Positions 1-9,065 are shown, counted from the first letter of the stretch. The stretch is 64,000 bases of DNA from Allobrachymonas chironomi DSM 19884 (GCF_000374625.1 NZ_KB894765.1:1-64000); one strand, 5' to 3'. Numbers and translations: made by a program. Notes: generated by a model from the letters alone, not told the origin.

Positions 1-583
1 GGTTCAGGCCGCGCATCCAGGTCTTGCCGTCTGTGGCCAAGGCTCCGGATGAGCGCTGGGCGACAGATTTGTGCCGCGTCTGGACAGGCAAGGACGGATG
101 GGCCTCTCTGGCTCTGGTGATCGACTGCTACAGTCGGGAACTGCTGGGCTGGCATCTAAGCCGCAGCGGCAAGGCCAGAACGGCAGAAAGTGCGCTGGAA
201 CAGGCCTTGATCGCCCGCTATGGCTGTTTGGGCAAGGTCAAGCAGCCGTTCTTGCTGCGCTCGGACAATGGGCTGGTGTTCACCAGCCGCAGTTATACGG
301 CGCTAGTCAAAAGCTATGGGCTGCAGCAGGAGTTCATCACGCCGTACAGCCCGGAACAAAACGGCATGGTCGAGCGTGTGATTCGCACGCTCAAAGACCA
401 ATGCGTGCACCGCCACCGGTTCGAGACGCTGCAACACGCCAGCCGTGTGATTGGCGACTGGATCCGCTTTTACAACTACCAGCGTCCACATCAGGCGCTG
501 GGCATGAAGACCCCCGCTGAGGCTTATGCTTTAGCAGCCTGATCTGTGCAGAAAGGGCTGGGTCAATACACTTGATACAGACA
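1..583 (+). mobile_element. IS3-family insertion sequence, right-hand portion, cut by window edge
   Basis: The element carries the C-terminal part of an IS3-type DDE transposase. It ends just after it, where the sequence on the minus strand reads TGTCTGTATCAAGTGTATTG. The TG at the tip fits the TG...CA ends of IS3 elements. The boundary is either about 579 or about 583, depending on which TG is the tip. It is placed here because the reading frame of a pyruvyl transferase, native down to its GKKVV motif, stops resembling that family exactly at this point. The left end, orfA and the target duplication lie outside the window. Confidence 0.8.
3..542 (+). CDS. IS3-family transposase (orfB, integrase core), 5' truncated by window edge
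   Basis: This is the catalytic part of a DDE recombinase that cuts and joins IS ends. The open frame continues to the window's left edge, so the annotated start is not a real start. Visible core motifs are WATDLCRVW (first Asp), LLRSDNGLVF (second Asp), and SPEQNGMVERVIRTLK (catalytic Glu), followed by the FYNYQRPHQALGMKTP tail typical of IS3 orfB. The C-terminus looks complete and ends at the TGA about 40 bases before the element's end. The transposase could be active if the rest of the element is intact, which cannot be seen here. Confidence 0.93.
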   Translation, partial: FRPRIQVLPSVAKAPDERWATDLCRVWTGKDGWASLALVIDCYSRELLGWHLSRSGKARTAESALEQALIARYGCLGKVKQPFLLRSDNGLVFTSRSYTALVKSYGLQQEFITPYSPEQNGMVERVIRTLKDQCVHRHRFETLQHASRVIGDWIRFYNYQRPHQALGMKTPAEAYALAA

Positions 584-1437
584 ACTTTTTTACCCATTAG
601 AGAACCCCAATAAGCCCCATGATATGAGTTTGTAACGATACACTTGGCATTCGCTAAATTGACGAAAATATCATTATCATCATCAACGGTTGTTGTGTGA
701 CGCATGTTTCCAAAAGCCCTCAACAATTTTGACTTATTGAATCCGCCATTCAAGTGCAAAGCAAAATTTTCCTCACCAAACTCGGTCCCATTTTTAAAAT
801 CCATCATTCCATCAAAAACGGGATGCATACAAGACGCACAAGGAACATAAAAAACCTTCTTGTCATCAATAAGAGGGCTTCCCCTCTCCCTGATCCCCAG
901 CAACGTAAACTGGGAAACAAGTGCCTGGAGATCCTGTCGTACATCCATGCCAATACCCCAAGCAATAACAGATTTGGCACTCTTGATCATCTTGTTCAAT
1001 CGAGGCTTATTTTGCATAAAGAAAATACCGCCACCAATGATCAGACTATCACCAGTTGTAAAATTCGTTGGTTTGTCGCCAATGATATTTTCATCCCATG
1101 ATATTTTTTGGGAGTCATTGAACTTGAAATAGTGATATGGTCCTGAAATGACATCTCCTCTATTCTTTCTATCATGATGGTGCATGAAATACGTGGTAGG
1201 AGTCGCCTTGTCCGTTGTCGCAGGCAAGGGAGAAGAACTGGCTATAGGCTCTGAACCTTCTGTTGCCAACTTCACGCTCAATTCAAGACAATCACCCACC
1301 TGAAATTTTTCAGATCTCAAGTAAATTGGAGAAACATTCAAAGCATCATGAAACAAAGCCTTGAGAGTCAGGTATCTCCCCTTTCCCTCGCCATCAACTT
1401 GAACGGTAGAAACCACCTTGTATACATCTTTAGTCAT
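584..1437 (-). pseudogene. Polysaccharide pyruvyl transferase family gene, C-terminus removed by IS insertion
   Basis: The family adds ketal-linked pyruvate to sugars of surface polysaccharides. About 285 native residues remain. Family hallmarks are DSLIIGGGIFF, SVIAWGIGMD, LLGIRERGSP, VPCASCMHP and NSYHGAYWGSLMGKKVV, in the usual order after a divergent first 80 residues. After the last motif the frame runs into the antisense strand of the IS and stops near position 391, giving a chimera of about 348 codons. The last C-terminal helices and strands of the fold are therefore lost. The ATG overlaps the stop of the upstream glycosyltransferase gene as ATGA, so the two were translationally coupled. 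The sequence is AT-rich compared with the genome. It is probably inactive. Family assignment is confident; the exact acceptor is unknown. Confidence 0.75.
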
Positions 1438-3791
1438 TTTCTACCCCTTTCTCGAAACATATATTTAGCAAAAAAATTATTGATCGATGATTTTGAGTCA
1501 TCGAAAAATTTACCTGGTGTTTTTTTCAATTTCTCCCGCTTCTTCTTGCTCATGAATGGAGCCACCATGTAGGTATATGGCCTCAAAAACCAAGTGGGCT
1601 CGTAGTACTGATAAGTTGATAACTTTTGGCCCGTTTTTTTGACATCCATGACCTGCTCTGCAGCAGCATCTGACGTGAGTGCTGATGAAACATCAGTGGA
1701 TAGGGTTTGTCCCTTTGCTTTGGCCTGTACATCAGATTTTACTGGTACAGTTTTTTTCTCCAACTGTTGTCGTCTGGCAAGATACAGGGATTTCGCATAC
1801 CGATCAAGCAAAATTGAATTATCACTCAGAGCATAAGAAACAGGAAAATATTTTCTACCCTGATCAGGCAACTTTATACTGGAATATTCAATGCTTTTCA
1901 AAATATTTTTCTTGACGCCAGCCACCGTAACAACCTCATTTTCCACAGTAGCAAAACTATAAAAATGATGCAATAAAAAATAGAAAAATTGATGAACTTT
2001 ATCAGCATCAACAGACACTTCTCCAGAAGACAGCCTGTTTTTTAGATATTCAGCATCTCGGAAAAATTCGTTGACACCCTCTATGGCATAAAAACATTTA
2101 CCATAATAAAAAACTGGTTTATCGAATGCCATGGAAATTACACCGCAGCCTGAGTTGAACAAGACAACTGCAGAAGCCACTTCCAACAAGTCATTGATAT
2201 GGCAGTCATCTGCAATGATGACACCTGGGGACTCATATTGCTCCACTGCTAACGGATGGTTTTTGACGACCAGCACCCAGTCCTTGGGCAACATGCTTTC
2301 CAGTTTTCGTATTTCTTCCAAGAAAGCTGTGTATGTTCTCTCTCCATCAATATAATATGTAGTAACGGTGTCTGTAGACAACTGCAAAGGACAAAACAAT
2401 ATTTTTTTCTTTTTATTAATTAGTCCAAGCTTAAGACGAAGATGACTAGGTAACAACCTATCGGCTTGAGCCTCCAGAGCCTTGTTGCCGTAACGCAATT
2501 CTTCAATAAAGCTGTCTACCTGCTGCTTTCGCTCATGATAGTTCTCTTCATTCTCATAAGAAATATTATCAAACTTCTGATAAGAATCGCTTTCAATACA
2601 AAAACCACCCACATCGAAATAGTAGGATTCTGGCAACGCACCTCTTTCCACCACCACTGTCTTGTAACCACAGGACTGTAGTGCACGATACAATTTGAGT
2701 TTCCACTCAGTGCCATAAGAATTCCAGAAATAAACCGCCGACACATGCTTCATATTCTGGATAAGTGCTAGAGTATCCTCAAAGGGGATTCTTCTATTAT
2801 CATCCAGTATACAAACGTTATCCAATTGCCCCAGGACATAGCCGTTAATCAGGTAAGGATTGTTTCCTATGATGACATTGACAGGCTTGTCCGCATCATA
2901 ATTCGGGAATATTTTCTTTGATTTATACGCCTCCACAGCTTTCGCCTTGGCATATTCAATATTTTTCTTGGTATCTACACGCTCACGCCATTCCAGCTTA
3001 GGGTGGTACAAGTGAAATCCATACAACCCCTTTAGTGTGAGATAGTCACCCGTCAAGCGATATAATGAACGCCAACCTTCATAGTCAATAGTCTTGTTTA
3101 AATTCCAAGATTTCGTTACATCGAATTGGCGCGGGTAGATACTCTTCTTATCATCATTAAAAACAGACATACGGAAAGCAATATCTCTGTCCTCACCTCC
3201 CCAGCCATAAAATCCTTCATCATAACCCCCCACCAAATTGAAAAGTTTTTTTCGGGCTACAAAGAGTGCCGTAGCGGGAGAGTAGGATTCTACGACAATA
3301 TTAGCGTCGCCACCGCGGGGATCCTCAAACTGAAATGCAGTCAGAATTTCAGGGACAAATGGATCAATAACACCACGATCAAATACCCGCTTGCTAATCT
3401 CTTCCTTCAAATAGATTACTGGTATAGTCAGAAAGTTGAAAGGCGTTCTATCTATCAGATCAACTTCAACAGCTATTTTGCTATAAAAGTCCTTCGTGTA
3501 GACAATGTCAGCATCCTCCATCACGATCCATTCGCAGGAGGCAGCAGAAATCCCAGAATTTCTGGCACGACTTAGAGAAAAGATCTCACCTGCTGTATCC
3601 AATCTTTTATATAGAAATTTATTCTCCTTGCAAAACTCTTGGATTTCATATGAAACCGACAAGGGACTACCGTCATCAATAATAACAGTTTCTACCTGAC
3701 TCAGATCCATCTGAGTCCTCAGGATCAGTCTCTCCAAATAAAATGAAAAATCATCAGTTCGCAAAGGAATAATGGAAGATATTTTTTTCAT
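1434..3791 (-). CDS. Capsule glycosyltransferase, GT2 domain plus C-terminal capsule-synthesis-like domain
   Basis: This is a large (about 785 residues) cytoplasmic sugar transferase of the capsule locus. The N-terminal 230 residues form a GT-A fold: SSIIPLRTDDF, VIIDDGSPLS, SRARNSGISA, a DxD-type EDAD metal site, and GGYDEGFYGWGGEDRDIAFR, the acceptor-side motif seen in chondroitin/galactosyl polymerases. A second domain (about residues 460-620), with ILFCPLQLSTDT, KNHPLAVEQY and VVLFNSGCGVISMAFDKPV, resembles the KpsC/KpsS or CDP-glycerol-transferase type B fold. The tail is Lys-rich. ATG at 3791 is preferred because the fold begins there. A GTG at 3815 adds eight residues, and neither start has a good ribosome site. 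The stop overlaps the next start (ATGA). It is AT-rich, suggesting transfer. Whether it is a polymerase or a transferase is not determinable. Confidence 0.75.
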   Translation of the reverse strand: MKKISSIIPLRTDDFSFYLERLILRTQMDLSQVETVIIDDGSPLSVSYEIQEFCKENKFLYKRLDTAGEIFSLSRARNSGISAASCEWIVMEDADIVYTKDFYSKIAVEVDLIDRTPFNFLTIPVIYLKEEISKRVFDRGVIDPFVPEILTAFQFEDPRGGDANIVVESYSPATALFVARKKLFNLVGGYDEGFYGWGGEDRDIAFRMSVFNDDKKSIYPRQFDVTKSWNLNKTIDYEGWRSLYRLTGDYLTLKGLYGFHLYHPKLEWRERVDTKKNIEYAKAKAVEAYKSKKIFPNYDADKPVNVIIGNNPYLINGYVLGQLDNVCILDDNRRIPFEDTLALIQNMKHVSAVYFWNSYGTEWKLKLYRALQSCGYKTVVVERGALPESYYFDVGGFCIESDSYQKFDNISYENEENYHERKQQVDSFIEELRYGNKALEAQADRLLPSHLRLKLGLINKKKKILFCPLQLSTDTVTTYYIDGERTYTAFLEEIRKLESMLPKDWVLVVKNHPLAVEQYESPGVIIADDCHINDLLEVASAVVLFNSGCGVISMAFDKPVFYYGKCFYAIEGVNEFFRDAEYLKNRLSSGEVSVDADKVHQFFYFLLHHFYSFATVENEVVTVAGVKKNILKSIEYSSIKLPDQGRKYFPVSYALSDNSILLDRYAKSLYLARRQQLEKKTVPVKSDVQAKAKGQTLSTDVSSALTSDAAAEQVMDVKKTGQKLSTYQYYEPTWFLRPYTYMVAPFMSKKKREKLKKTPGKFFDDSKSSINNFFAKYMFRERGRK

Positions 3792-3917
3792 GTCCACAAT
3801 ATATATATTTACCACCCTAATTCAAGTCACTGAATTAGAAGAACTTAGCATCAGAATTTAATTCCACCTGCTGCTCTCTTAGCAGCCTTGTTTGGTTTCA
3901 TATTTTCACTTTGCCAT

Positions 3918-5666
3918 TCACAAATCGAAGACAATCTTCGCCCCAACAGCAATCTGATAAAGAATTTGTGTCAACTCTTTCCAGAACTGTCGCTTCTTGT
4001 CATCCACCCTGGGCAATACCAAAATTTGATCACCAGCATTGATTGTACTGTTAAAGCCACTTTGGCCTTTTTGCTGATAGCTGCCATCGCGCTTCGCCAC
4101 CACCACACGTGCATTGCTGGCCTTTTGAAGATACCCCCCTGCACGACTGATATACTCATCCACACTCATGCCTTGCTGATAGGCCACCGCATTAGGAAAT
4201 AGCACCTCACCACTCACCAGCACCAAATCATCCTTCCGTGGAATACGGATCACATCGCCATTTTCCAACAGCATCATGTCGCGCTGCTGCGCGTTGGCAA
4301 TAATCACCTGCCCTAGTGGTTCCACCTTGCGCGCACGCTCAATCCACTGCAAAGTCAAGTCCGCCTCTTCCTTGCGTAGACGCGCCTCTTCCGTGCTGCT
4401 GCTACGCGCTGACAACACCGACATTTCCAAATTACGCAAGCTTGTATTCAGCAATTCCTTCTGGCGCAGCTTTACGCTCTGGCGAAACAGTTGCGCATTC
4501 TCCAGCTCGGAATTACCGTCCAACGTAACCTGCCCCAACACATCCCCCATACGGGCACCATACGGTAGCACATACTCCTGAGCGCTCAAGTGCTCACCTT
4601 CCACCCGTACAGTGATATTACCAATCTTCTTATCGGCCGTGAATTCGATCTCGTCACCATTCCCAACCATTACGCCGCGAGCCTCGGCCAGTGCATAATA
4701 TTCCACATGGCGTGTGGTTCCCGTATTTCGCGTTACACGTACATGTGTTGCGACTGCCGTCGGTTTCGCCATCTGGGCAATTTCATCCACTGTAGGCTGT
4801 AGCTCACGGTAAAACTCAAAGCGCTTGGCGTTCTCAGCCAAGCCCGTTACCTTGACCGTATTCTGTCGCGCCCCCACAAACACCACATCACCATCATGCA
4901 GCTGCACCGACCCCATATTGCCGTGCAGCAAGAAATCGTACAAGCTCACACGCGCCCGTACCGTATTACCTCGCTTGACCTGCACATTGAGGTAGGAACC
5001 ACGCTCTGGATCAATACCACCAGCCTGATCCAAATACTGAAGGACACTGTCCGAACTCGTACCGTTGTACAAGCCAGGACGATGCACGTAACCACTCACA
5101 AATACCCGAACCGGCTGTGCCGCTGCCAGACTAGCATAGCTCTGCACATTATTACGGAAGGTACGGTTCAGCGCCGTGCTCACAGTACGCTGCAAATCTT
5201 GGTTGCGCACCCCCACCACCCGTATCGGCCCCACATACGGCAGAAAGATATTGCCACGCGGATCTACCGTCAGTGTGGACTCATATTGAAAGGCACCCCA
5301 AAGTCGCACCTGCACCTGGTCTCCCACCGACACAATATGGTTGGGATTGAACTGTGCGGCTCCATCACGCGCAAATGCACCAGTAAACAGGTTGCCACCA
5401 AACACATCACTGTCCAAGTTGCTTGAATAATCAAACATGGGAGGCATGCCGGCCTGCACCGTAGGTGCAGGCCCATCTTGCGTTACCATGCCTGCCGGCA
5501 TTTGGGAGGGCGGCACCACCGCACTAGGTGGCACCGCATTCGGTGTAAAAGGCATCGTTGGGTCAAAGGTATTCTGTGCCCCAGCCAGCGAAGCCACCAT
5601 CAGACTGGCGGCCACGCCAGCAAAGCGCATACGGCGCAGTAATTCGGAAACTCTCATTTTCTGCAT
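3918..5666 (-). CDS. kpsD: Capsule polysaccharide export outer-membrane/periplasmic protein (KpsD-like)
   Basis: This is the periplasmic and outer-membrane component that passes capsule polymer across the envelope, partnering KpsE. It has an N-terminal signal peptide (hydrophobic stretch ending SLAGA before QNTFDP). A polysaccharide export domain follows (DQVQVRLWGAFQYESTLTVD, then GPIRVVGVRNQDLQ). SLBB-type beta-grasp repeats come next (VRVFVSGYVHRPGLY, KVTGLAENAKRFEFYRE, LVLVSGEVLFPNAVAY). It is about 582 residues long, close to E. coli KpsD. ATG at 5666 overlaps the kpsE stop by one base (TGATG), and AAGGA lies three bases upstream. About 125 bases separate it from the glycosyltransferase gene, with no obvious terminator between. 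Confidence 0.88.
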   Translation of the reverse strand: MQKMRVSELLRRMRFAGVAASLMVASLAGAQNTFDPTMPFTPNAVPPSAVVPPSQMPAGMVTQDGPAPTVQAGMPPMFDYSSNLDSDVFGGNLFTGAFARDGAAQFNPNHIVSVGDQVQVRLWGAFQYESTLTVDPRGNIFLPYVGPIRVVGVRNQDLQRTVSTALNRTFRNNVQSYASLAAAQPVRVFVSGYVHRPGLYNGTSSDSVLQYLDQAGGIDPERGSYLNVQVKRGNTVRARVSLYDFLLHGNMGSVQLHDGDVVFVGARQNTVKVTGLAENAKRFEFYRELQPTVDEIAQMAKPTAVATHVRVTRNTGTTRHVEYYALAEARGVMVGNGDEIEFTADKKIGNITVRVEGEHLSAQEYVLPYGARMGDVLGQVTLDGNSELENAQLFRQSVKLRQKELLNTSLRNLEMSVLSARSSSTEEARLRKEEADLTLQWIERARKVEPLGQVIIANAQQRDMMLLENGDVIRIPRKDDLVLVSGEVLFPNAVAYQQGMSVDEYISRAGGYLQKASNARVVVAKRDGSYQQKGQSGFNSTINAGDQILVLPRVDDKKRQFWKELTQILYQIAVGAKIVFDL

Positions 5667-7396
5667 CAATCCTTGTGATCCTGAACAATGGCGCGCAACA
5701 GCAGGGCCACACCGGCCAACAACCAGATCACCAATACGTAAACCACCATGTTATAGATACGGCGTGGCTCCACTGCCTCCTGCGGATCTAGGGGCGCCTG
5801 CACCACTGACAACTGCTTCAGCATGCGGGTAGCTTCAAAGCGTCCTTTCTCCAGTGCCACCAAAGCCGTCTTGTAAACATCCTGAGCAAACGTAGCCTCC
5901 ATTTCCAGACGCTGGTACTCTTCCACCGTCTGGTTTAGCGAAGCCCCTCGGCTAGAAGCCAGCTTGTTTTTTTCCTGCTTGATTTGACGATCCAGCGCCT
6001 GAATTTGCTGTGTCAGCATCACAACACTTGCATGATCCTGTACCAGGTAGGCCATCAAGGCACGGCGCTGGGCTTCCAGTTCGATGCGTTGACCTTCCAA
6101 TCGTGCTACTACCGCTGAAATATTTTCAGCACTGGCCTGCGGCGAAATCATGCCGTGCTTGTTCTGATATGCCACCAGCTCCTGGCGCGTAAACAGTGCC
6201 TGATCATACAGGCGATTCACCTGCTGCTGCAGAAACTCCACCTGACTACCAGCCAACCTCTGAGCTGCCTGGTTCATGAAGATTTCACCTTCCTTCAACA
6301 GAAACTCAGCTATCTTTCGTGCCGTATCTGGGTCGTAGGCTTGAGCACGAATCACCAGCACCCCCGTGTAATCATCAAATTCGATGCTCACGCGCTTCAG
6401 GAGATATTGGTGAAAGCTTTCGATGGATGCATTCTTGTCAGAAAGTCGGGAAAAAATATCATGCTTGCTACTGCTGTAATGTCCACGCAAGCGCAGCGTT
6501 CCATCCATCTTGATCAGCATGTCTTTAGAGCGCAAGAAATCCCGCAACAGCAACTGATCGGCACGCGTACCACTTGCTGTACCGCTCAACAGACTGCTGA
6601 AATCCATGCTTTGACCACCCGCCAAATTGGTCCGCTCAATGATGATGTGCGACTCCGATACATAACGATCAGAAGCCCATAAACTCCAATAAAGGATCGA
6701 TAGCAGTGAAGCCAATACCGCCAACGTCACCAGTTTGTTGCGGCTGATGAGATGGCCGCAACGTTTGATCTGACGCTGCGCTTTTGCCTTGGACGTTAGC
6801 GAAGGATTATCAAAATCTGCACCAGCTTCAGACGAGCTAGCATCCGCAGCAGATTGAGACTCAAACTTCGTTTTAACTGTTGTCCCACCGGTCTGCTGAG
6901 CAGACATAGGAGCAACTGAGCTGGTATTGTCTACAGGCTTGCTGGCCATTGCTGCAGAAGAGCCTGAGGCAACCGGTTTCTCGGCAGGACTTGTCGCCTT
7001 CGCTGTTTCGACAGATTTGCGAGGCGCTGCAGAGGCAGCGGAGGTGGCTTTCGCAGAAACAGCTGCGGGTTTTGTGAGACCGGGCGATTTACTAGCAGCA
7101 GGTGTCGGTGCAGCAGACTTGGCAACTTCAGCACCTTTGCTGTCTGCAGTTGCAGTGGATATAGGCTTGACCGGTTCAACGGGCTTGCTGGTTGCCGAAG
7201 CAACTGTTTTCACGGAGCCTCCGCTTATTTCACTCGCCTGCTTGTCGGCTGCTTCGCTTTCCACGAGTTTGACCGGAGTCGCTGATGTCGGAACCTCTGA
7301 AGACTTTTGCGCCTCAGAAGACACATTAGGCTTTATCACCTCAGGTTGGGTCTTATCGACCGGATCAACCGGTTTGGGATTAACGGAGTCACTCAT
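5666..7396 (-). CDS. kpsE: Capsule export inner-membrane protein (KpsE/Wzz-type) with long N-terminal extension
   Basis: This is a polysaccharide co-polymerase type 3 protein spanning the inner membrane and linking KpsMT to KpsD. The functional core starts near residue 215: transmembrane segment LVTLAVLASLLSILYW (about 222-237), a periplasmic domain with RYVSESHIIIERTN, a long coiled coil rich in Gln and Glu (about 380-500), and a C-terminal membrane helix MVVYVLVIWLLAGVALLLRA. It is about 576 residues, whereas KpsE proteins are usually near 380. The excess is a cytoplasmic stretch of roughly 190 residues made almost only of Ser, Ala, Pro, Lys, Thr, Val and Glu. It starts four bases inside the kpsT end (ATGA). 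Confidence 0.87.
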   Translation of the reverse strand: MSDSVNPKPVDPVDKTQPEVIKPNVSSEAQKSSEVPTSATPVKLVESEAADKQASEISGGSVKTVASATSKPVEPVKPISTATADSKGAEVAKSAAPTPAASKSPGLTKPAAVSAKATSAASAAPRKSVETAKATSPAEKPVASGSSAAMASKPVDNTSSVAPMSAQQTGGTTVKTKFESQSAADASSSEAGADFDNPSLTSKAKAQRQIKRCGHLISRNKLVTLAVLASLLSILYWSLWASDRYVSESHIIIERTNLAGGQSMDFSSLLSGTASGTRADQLLLRDFLRSKDMLIKMDGTLRLRGHYSSSKHDIFSRLSDKNASIESFHQYLLKRVSIEFDDYTGVLVIRAQAYDPDTARKIAEFLLKEGEIFMNQAAQRLAGSQVEFLQQQVNRLYDQALFTRQELVAYQNKHGMISPQASAENISAVVARLEGQRIELEAQRRALMAYLVQDHASVVMLTQQIQALDRQIKQEKNKLASSRGASLNQTVEEYQRLEMEATFAQDVYKTALVALEKGRFEATRMLKQLSVVQAPLDPQEAVEPRRIYNMVVYVLVIWLLAGVALLLRAIVQDHKD

Positions 7397-8061
7397 TTTT
7401 TCAAACTTTGCTTATAAGCTTTTAAAGCGTCATCTATACGGTCAAACCAAACAGCCTTGCCCGCATGCATCCAGACTCCAGCAGTACAAAACTGTCGAAG
7501 CGTACCTTCACCATGTGACACCATGATGAGGCTCGAACGATCTGCAATGCGTTTGAAGGCATCTGCAGCCTTCTTGCGAAAGGCAGCATCTCCGGTTGCA
7601 GTCACTTCATCGGAAATGTAAACGTCAAAGTCAAATGCCAACGACAAGGCAAACTGCAAGCGGGATTTCATACCCGAAGAATAGGTCTTCACCGGCTCAT
7701 CAAAGCTACTGCCTATTTCGCAAAACTCCTGGATACGCACAATCTTTTCCGGGATCTCGGTTTCGGGGACACCGTGGATCCGGCAGACGAACTTTGCATT
7801 CTGCCGCCCACTCAGCGAGCCTTGCAGGCCACCACCAAAACCCATCGGCCAAGATACGCGACAATCCCGGATTACCCTTCCCTTATTGGGATAGTCCACC
7901 CCTCCAATGATGCGCAACAGCGTGGACTTGCCGGCTCCGTTACGTCCGACCAAACCCACACTGACATTTCTGGGAATGGTGAATGACACCCCCTGCAGAA
8001 TCCATTTACCTGCCCCATGTGTGGTCTGATAGCGTTTGTGGACATCATCTACGATGATCAT
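7393..8061 (-). CDS. kpsT: Capsule polysaccharide ABC transporter ATP-binding protein
   Basis: This is the ATPase that powers capsule export through KpsM. It has 222 residues, the usual KpsT length. It shows Walker A GRNGAGKST (about residues 39-47), the ABC signature YSSGMKSRLQF, Walker B leading into YISDEVTATGD, and the H-loop MVSHGEG. The signature is the divergent form found in polysaccharide ABC exporters of the ABC-2 type. Start and stop both overlap neighbours by ATGA, so its stoichiometry with KpsM and KpsE is probably set by translational coupling. Confidence 0.93.
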   Translation of the reverse strand: MIIVDDVHKRYQTTHGAGKWILQGVSFTIPRNVSVGLVGRNGAGKSTLLRIIGGVDYPNKGRVIRDCRVSWPMGFGGGLQGSLSGRQNAKFVCRIHGVPETEIPEKIVRIQEFCEIGSSFDEPVKTYSSGMKSRLQFALSLAFDFDVYISDEVTATGDAAFRKKAADAFKRIADRSSLIMVSHGEGTLRQFCTAGVWMHAGKAVWFDRIDDALKAYKQSLKK

Positions 8062-8831
8062 CGTGTTACCAACCTTTGTGCATAGCGCCTATGGAGTACA
8101 AGACCACAAAACAGAAGACCCAATGCCCAGAAGTAAAGATACGGAATACTTAGTTCTGGCACCGCATGGTAATACGGAGCAAATCCCAAACGCACGGCCT
8201 CAACACCATGAGCCACCGGGTTGTACATCAGCCACTGCCTGTATGGAGGCGGCACCATGGACAACGGAAAAATCACACCTGAAATCAGATACATGGGCAT
8301 CATCACAAAGCCCAGCACACGTCCTGCCTCCGGCAACAGCTTGCTCAGGGTAGAGGCAAATAACCCATAGCCCAAGCCCAACATCCACATACCAAACAGC
8401 GCTTCTACAACTGCCAATGGATCCTGTGGCAACGGCTGAACGCCAAACAGATAGAGCAGCAGCAACATGGTGGCGATCACGAACACCATCAGGAAAGCTT
8501 CAACGAACGAGCGGACCAAAACGGTATCAACCGGCTTAACTTGCCTATAAGTAAATAGTGCCTGGTTTGCGCTTAACGCATTGGATGACTGAGTTGCCAC
8601 TCTATTAAACATAAAGTACGTTAACATGCCGCACGCCACCCACAGTGCGGTATGAATACCACCTACGTGACGTACTCGCACTACCGAAAACAGCACGGTC
8701 ACATATGACACATGAAATACCGGTTCTGCCAACAGCCAGAACCAGCTGGCTCGTCCACCGAACAGCCGGCTCAGTACCTCGCGCAGGAACAGAGCCTTCC
8801 AAACGTGGAAGGTGGATTGCAATGGAGTCAT
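8058..8831 (-). CDS. kpsM: Capsule polysaccharide ABC transporter permease
   Basis: This is an inner-membrane ABC-2 permease forming the channel for lipid-linked capsule polymer, working with KpsT. It has 257 residues with about six hydrophobic segments, for example ALWVACGMLTYFMF, VFVIATMLLLLYLFG and LGFVMMPMYLISGVIFPLS. The N-terminal REVLSRLFGGRASWFWLLAEP region is typical of KpsM. It is the first gene of the minus-strand operon. The intergenic region upstream (8832-8992) should hold the operon promoter. Confidence 0.92.
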   Translation of the reverse strand: MTPLQSTFHVWKALFLREVLSRLFGGRASWFWLLAEPVFHVSYVTVLFSVVRVRHVGGIHTALWVACGMLTYFMFNRVATQSSNALSANQALFTYRQVKPVDTVLVRSFVEAFLMVFVIATMLLLLYLFGVQPLPQDPLAVVEALFGMWMLGLGYGLFASTLSKLLPEAGRVLGFVMMPMYLISGVIFPLSMVPPPYRQWLMYNPVAHGVEAVRLGFAPYYHAVPELSIPYLYFWALGLLFCGLVLHRRYAQRLVTR

Positions 8832-8992
8832 GTCAAGTTGAGCATCGTGGCATCAAACACGCCATCAGGCCCAAGGGCAAATAGCGAAAACCGTGAACAT
8901 TTCACGACATCAATGTGAAACGGAGATGAAGATGACCTTCATTTTACACTTTTCAGTAACGATGTCCCAGCATGCCGACGACACAAATAACA
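8832..8992. other. Intergenic region upstream of kpsM; presumed capsule promoter region
   Basis: It is AT-rich relative to the flanks and contains no credible ORF. A TAAAAT hexamer on the minus strand could be a -10 element, but no good -35 box sits at the right distance. I saw no JUMPstart/ops-like GGCGGTAG element. Nothing more can be supported. Confidence 0.4.
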
Positions 8993-9031
8993 AACGCAGA
9001 GGGAGTCACCAAGTGTGACTCCCTCTGCGTT
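8993..9031 (-). terminator. Strong intrinsic terminator after acs
   Basis: There is a perfect 17-bp inverted repeat (AACGCAGAGGGAGTCAC at 8993-9009 and its complement at 9015-9031) with a 5-base loop. On the minus strand it is followed by a T-rich stretch. It lies about 35 bases past the acs stop and separates acs from the kps operon on the same strand. Confidence 0.85.
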
Positions 9032-9065
9032 ACGACGCTTTAACCAGAAAATTTCGTTCTTGCGA

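Noticed and set aside
391-1437. A single intact 348-residue protein
   Set aside because: Its last 60 or so residues are the antisense of the IS transposase, so the reading frame is a chimera and not a native gene.
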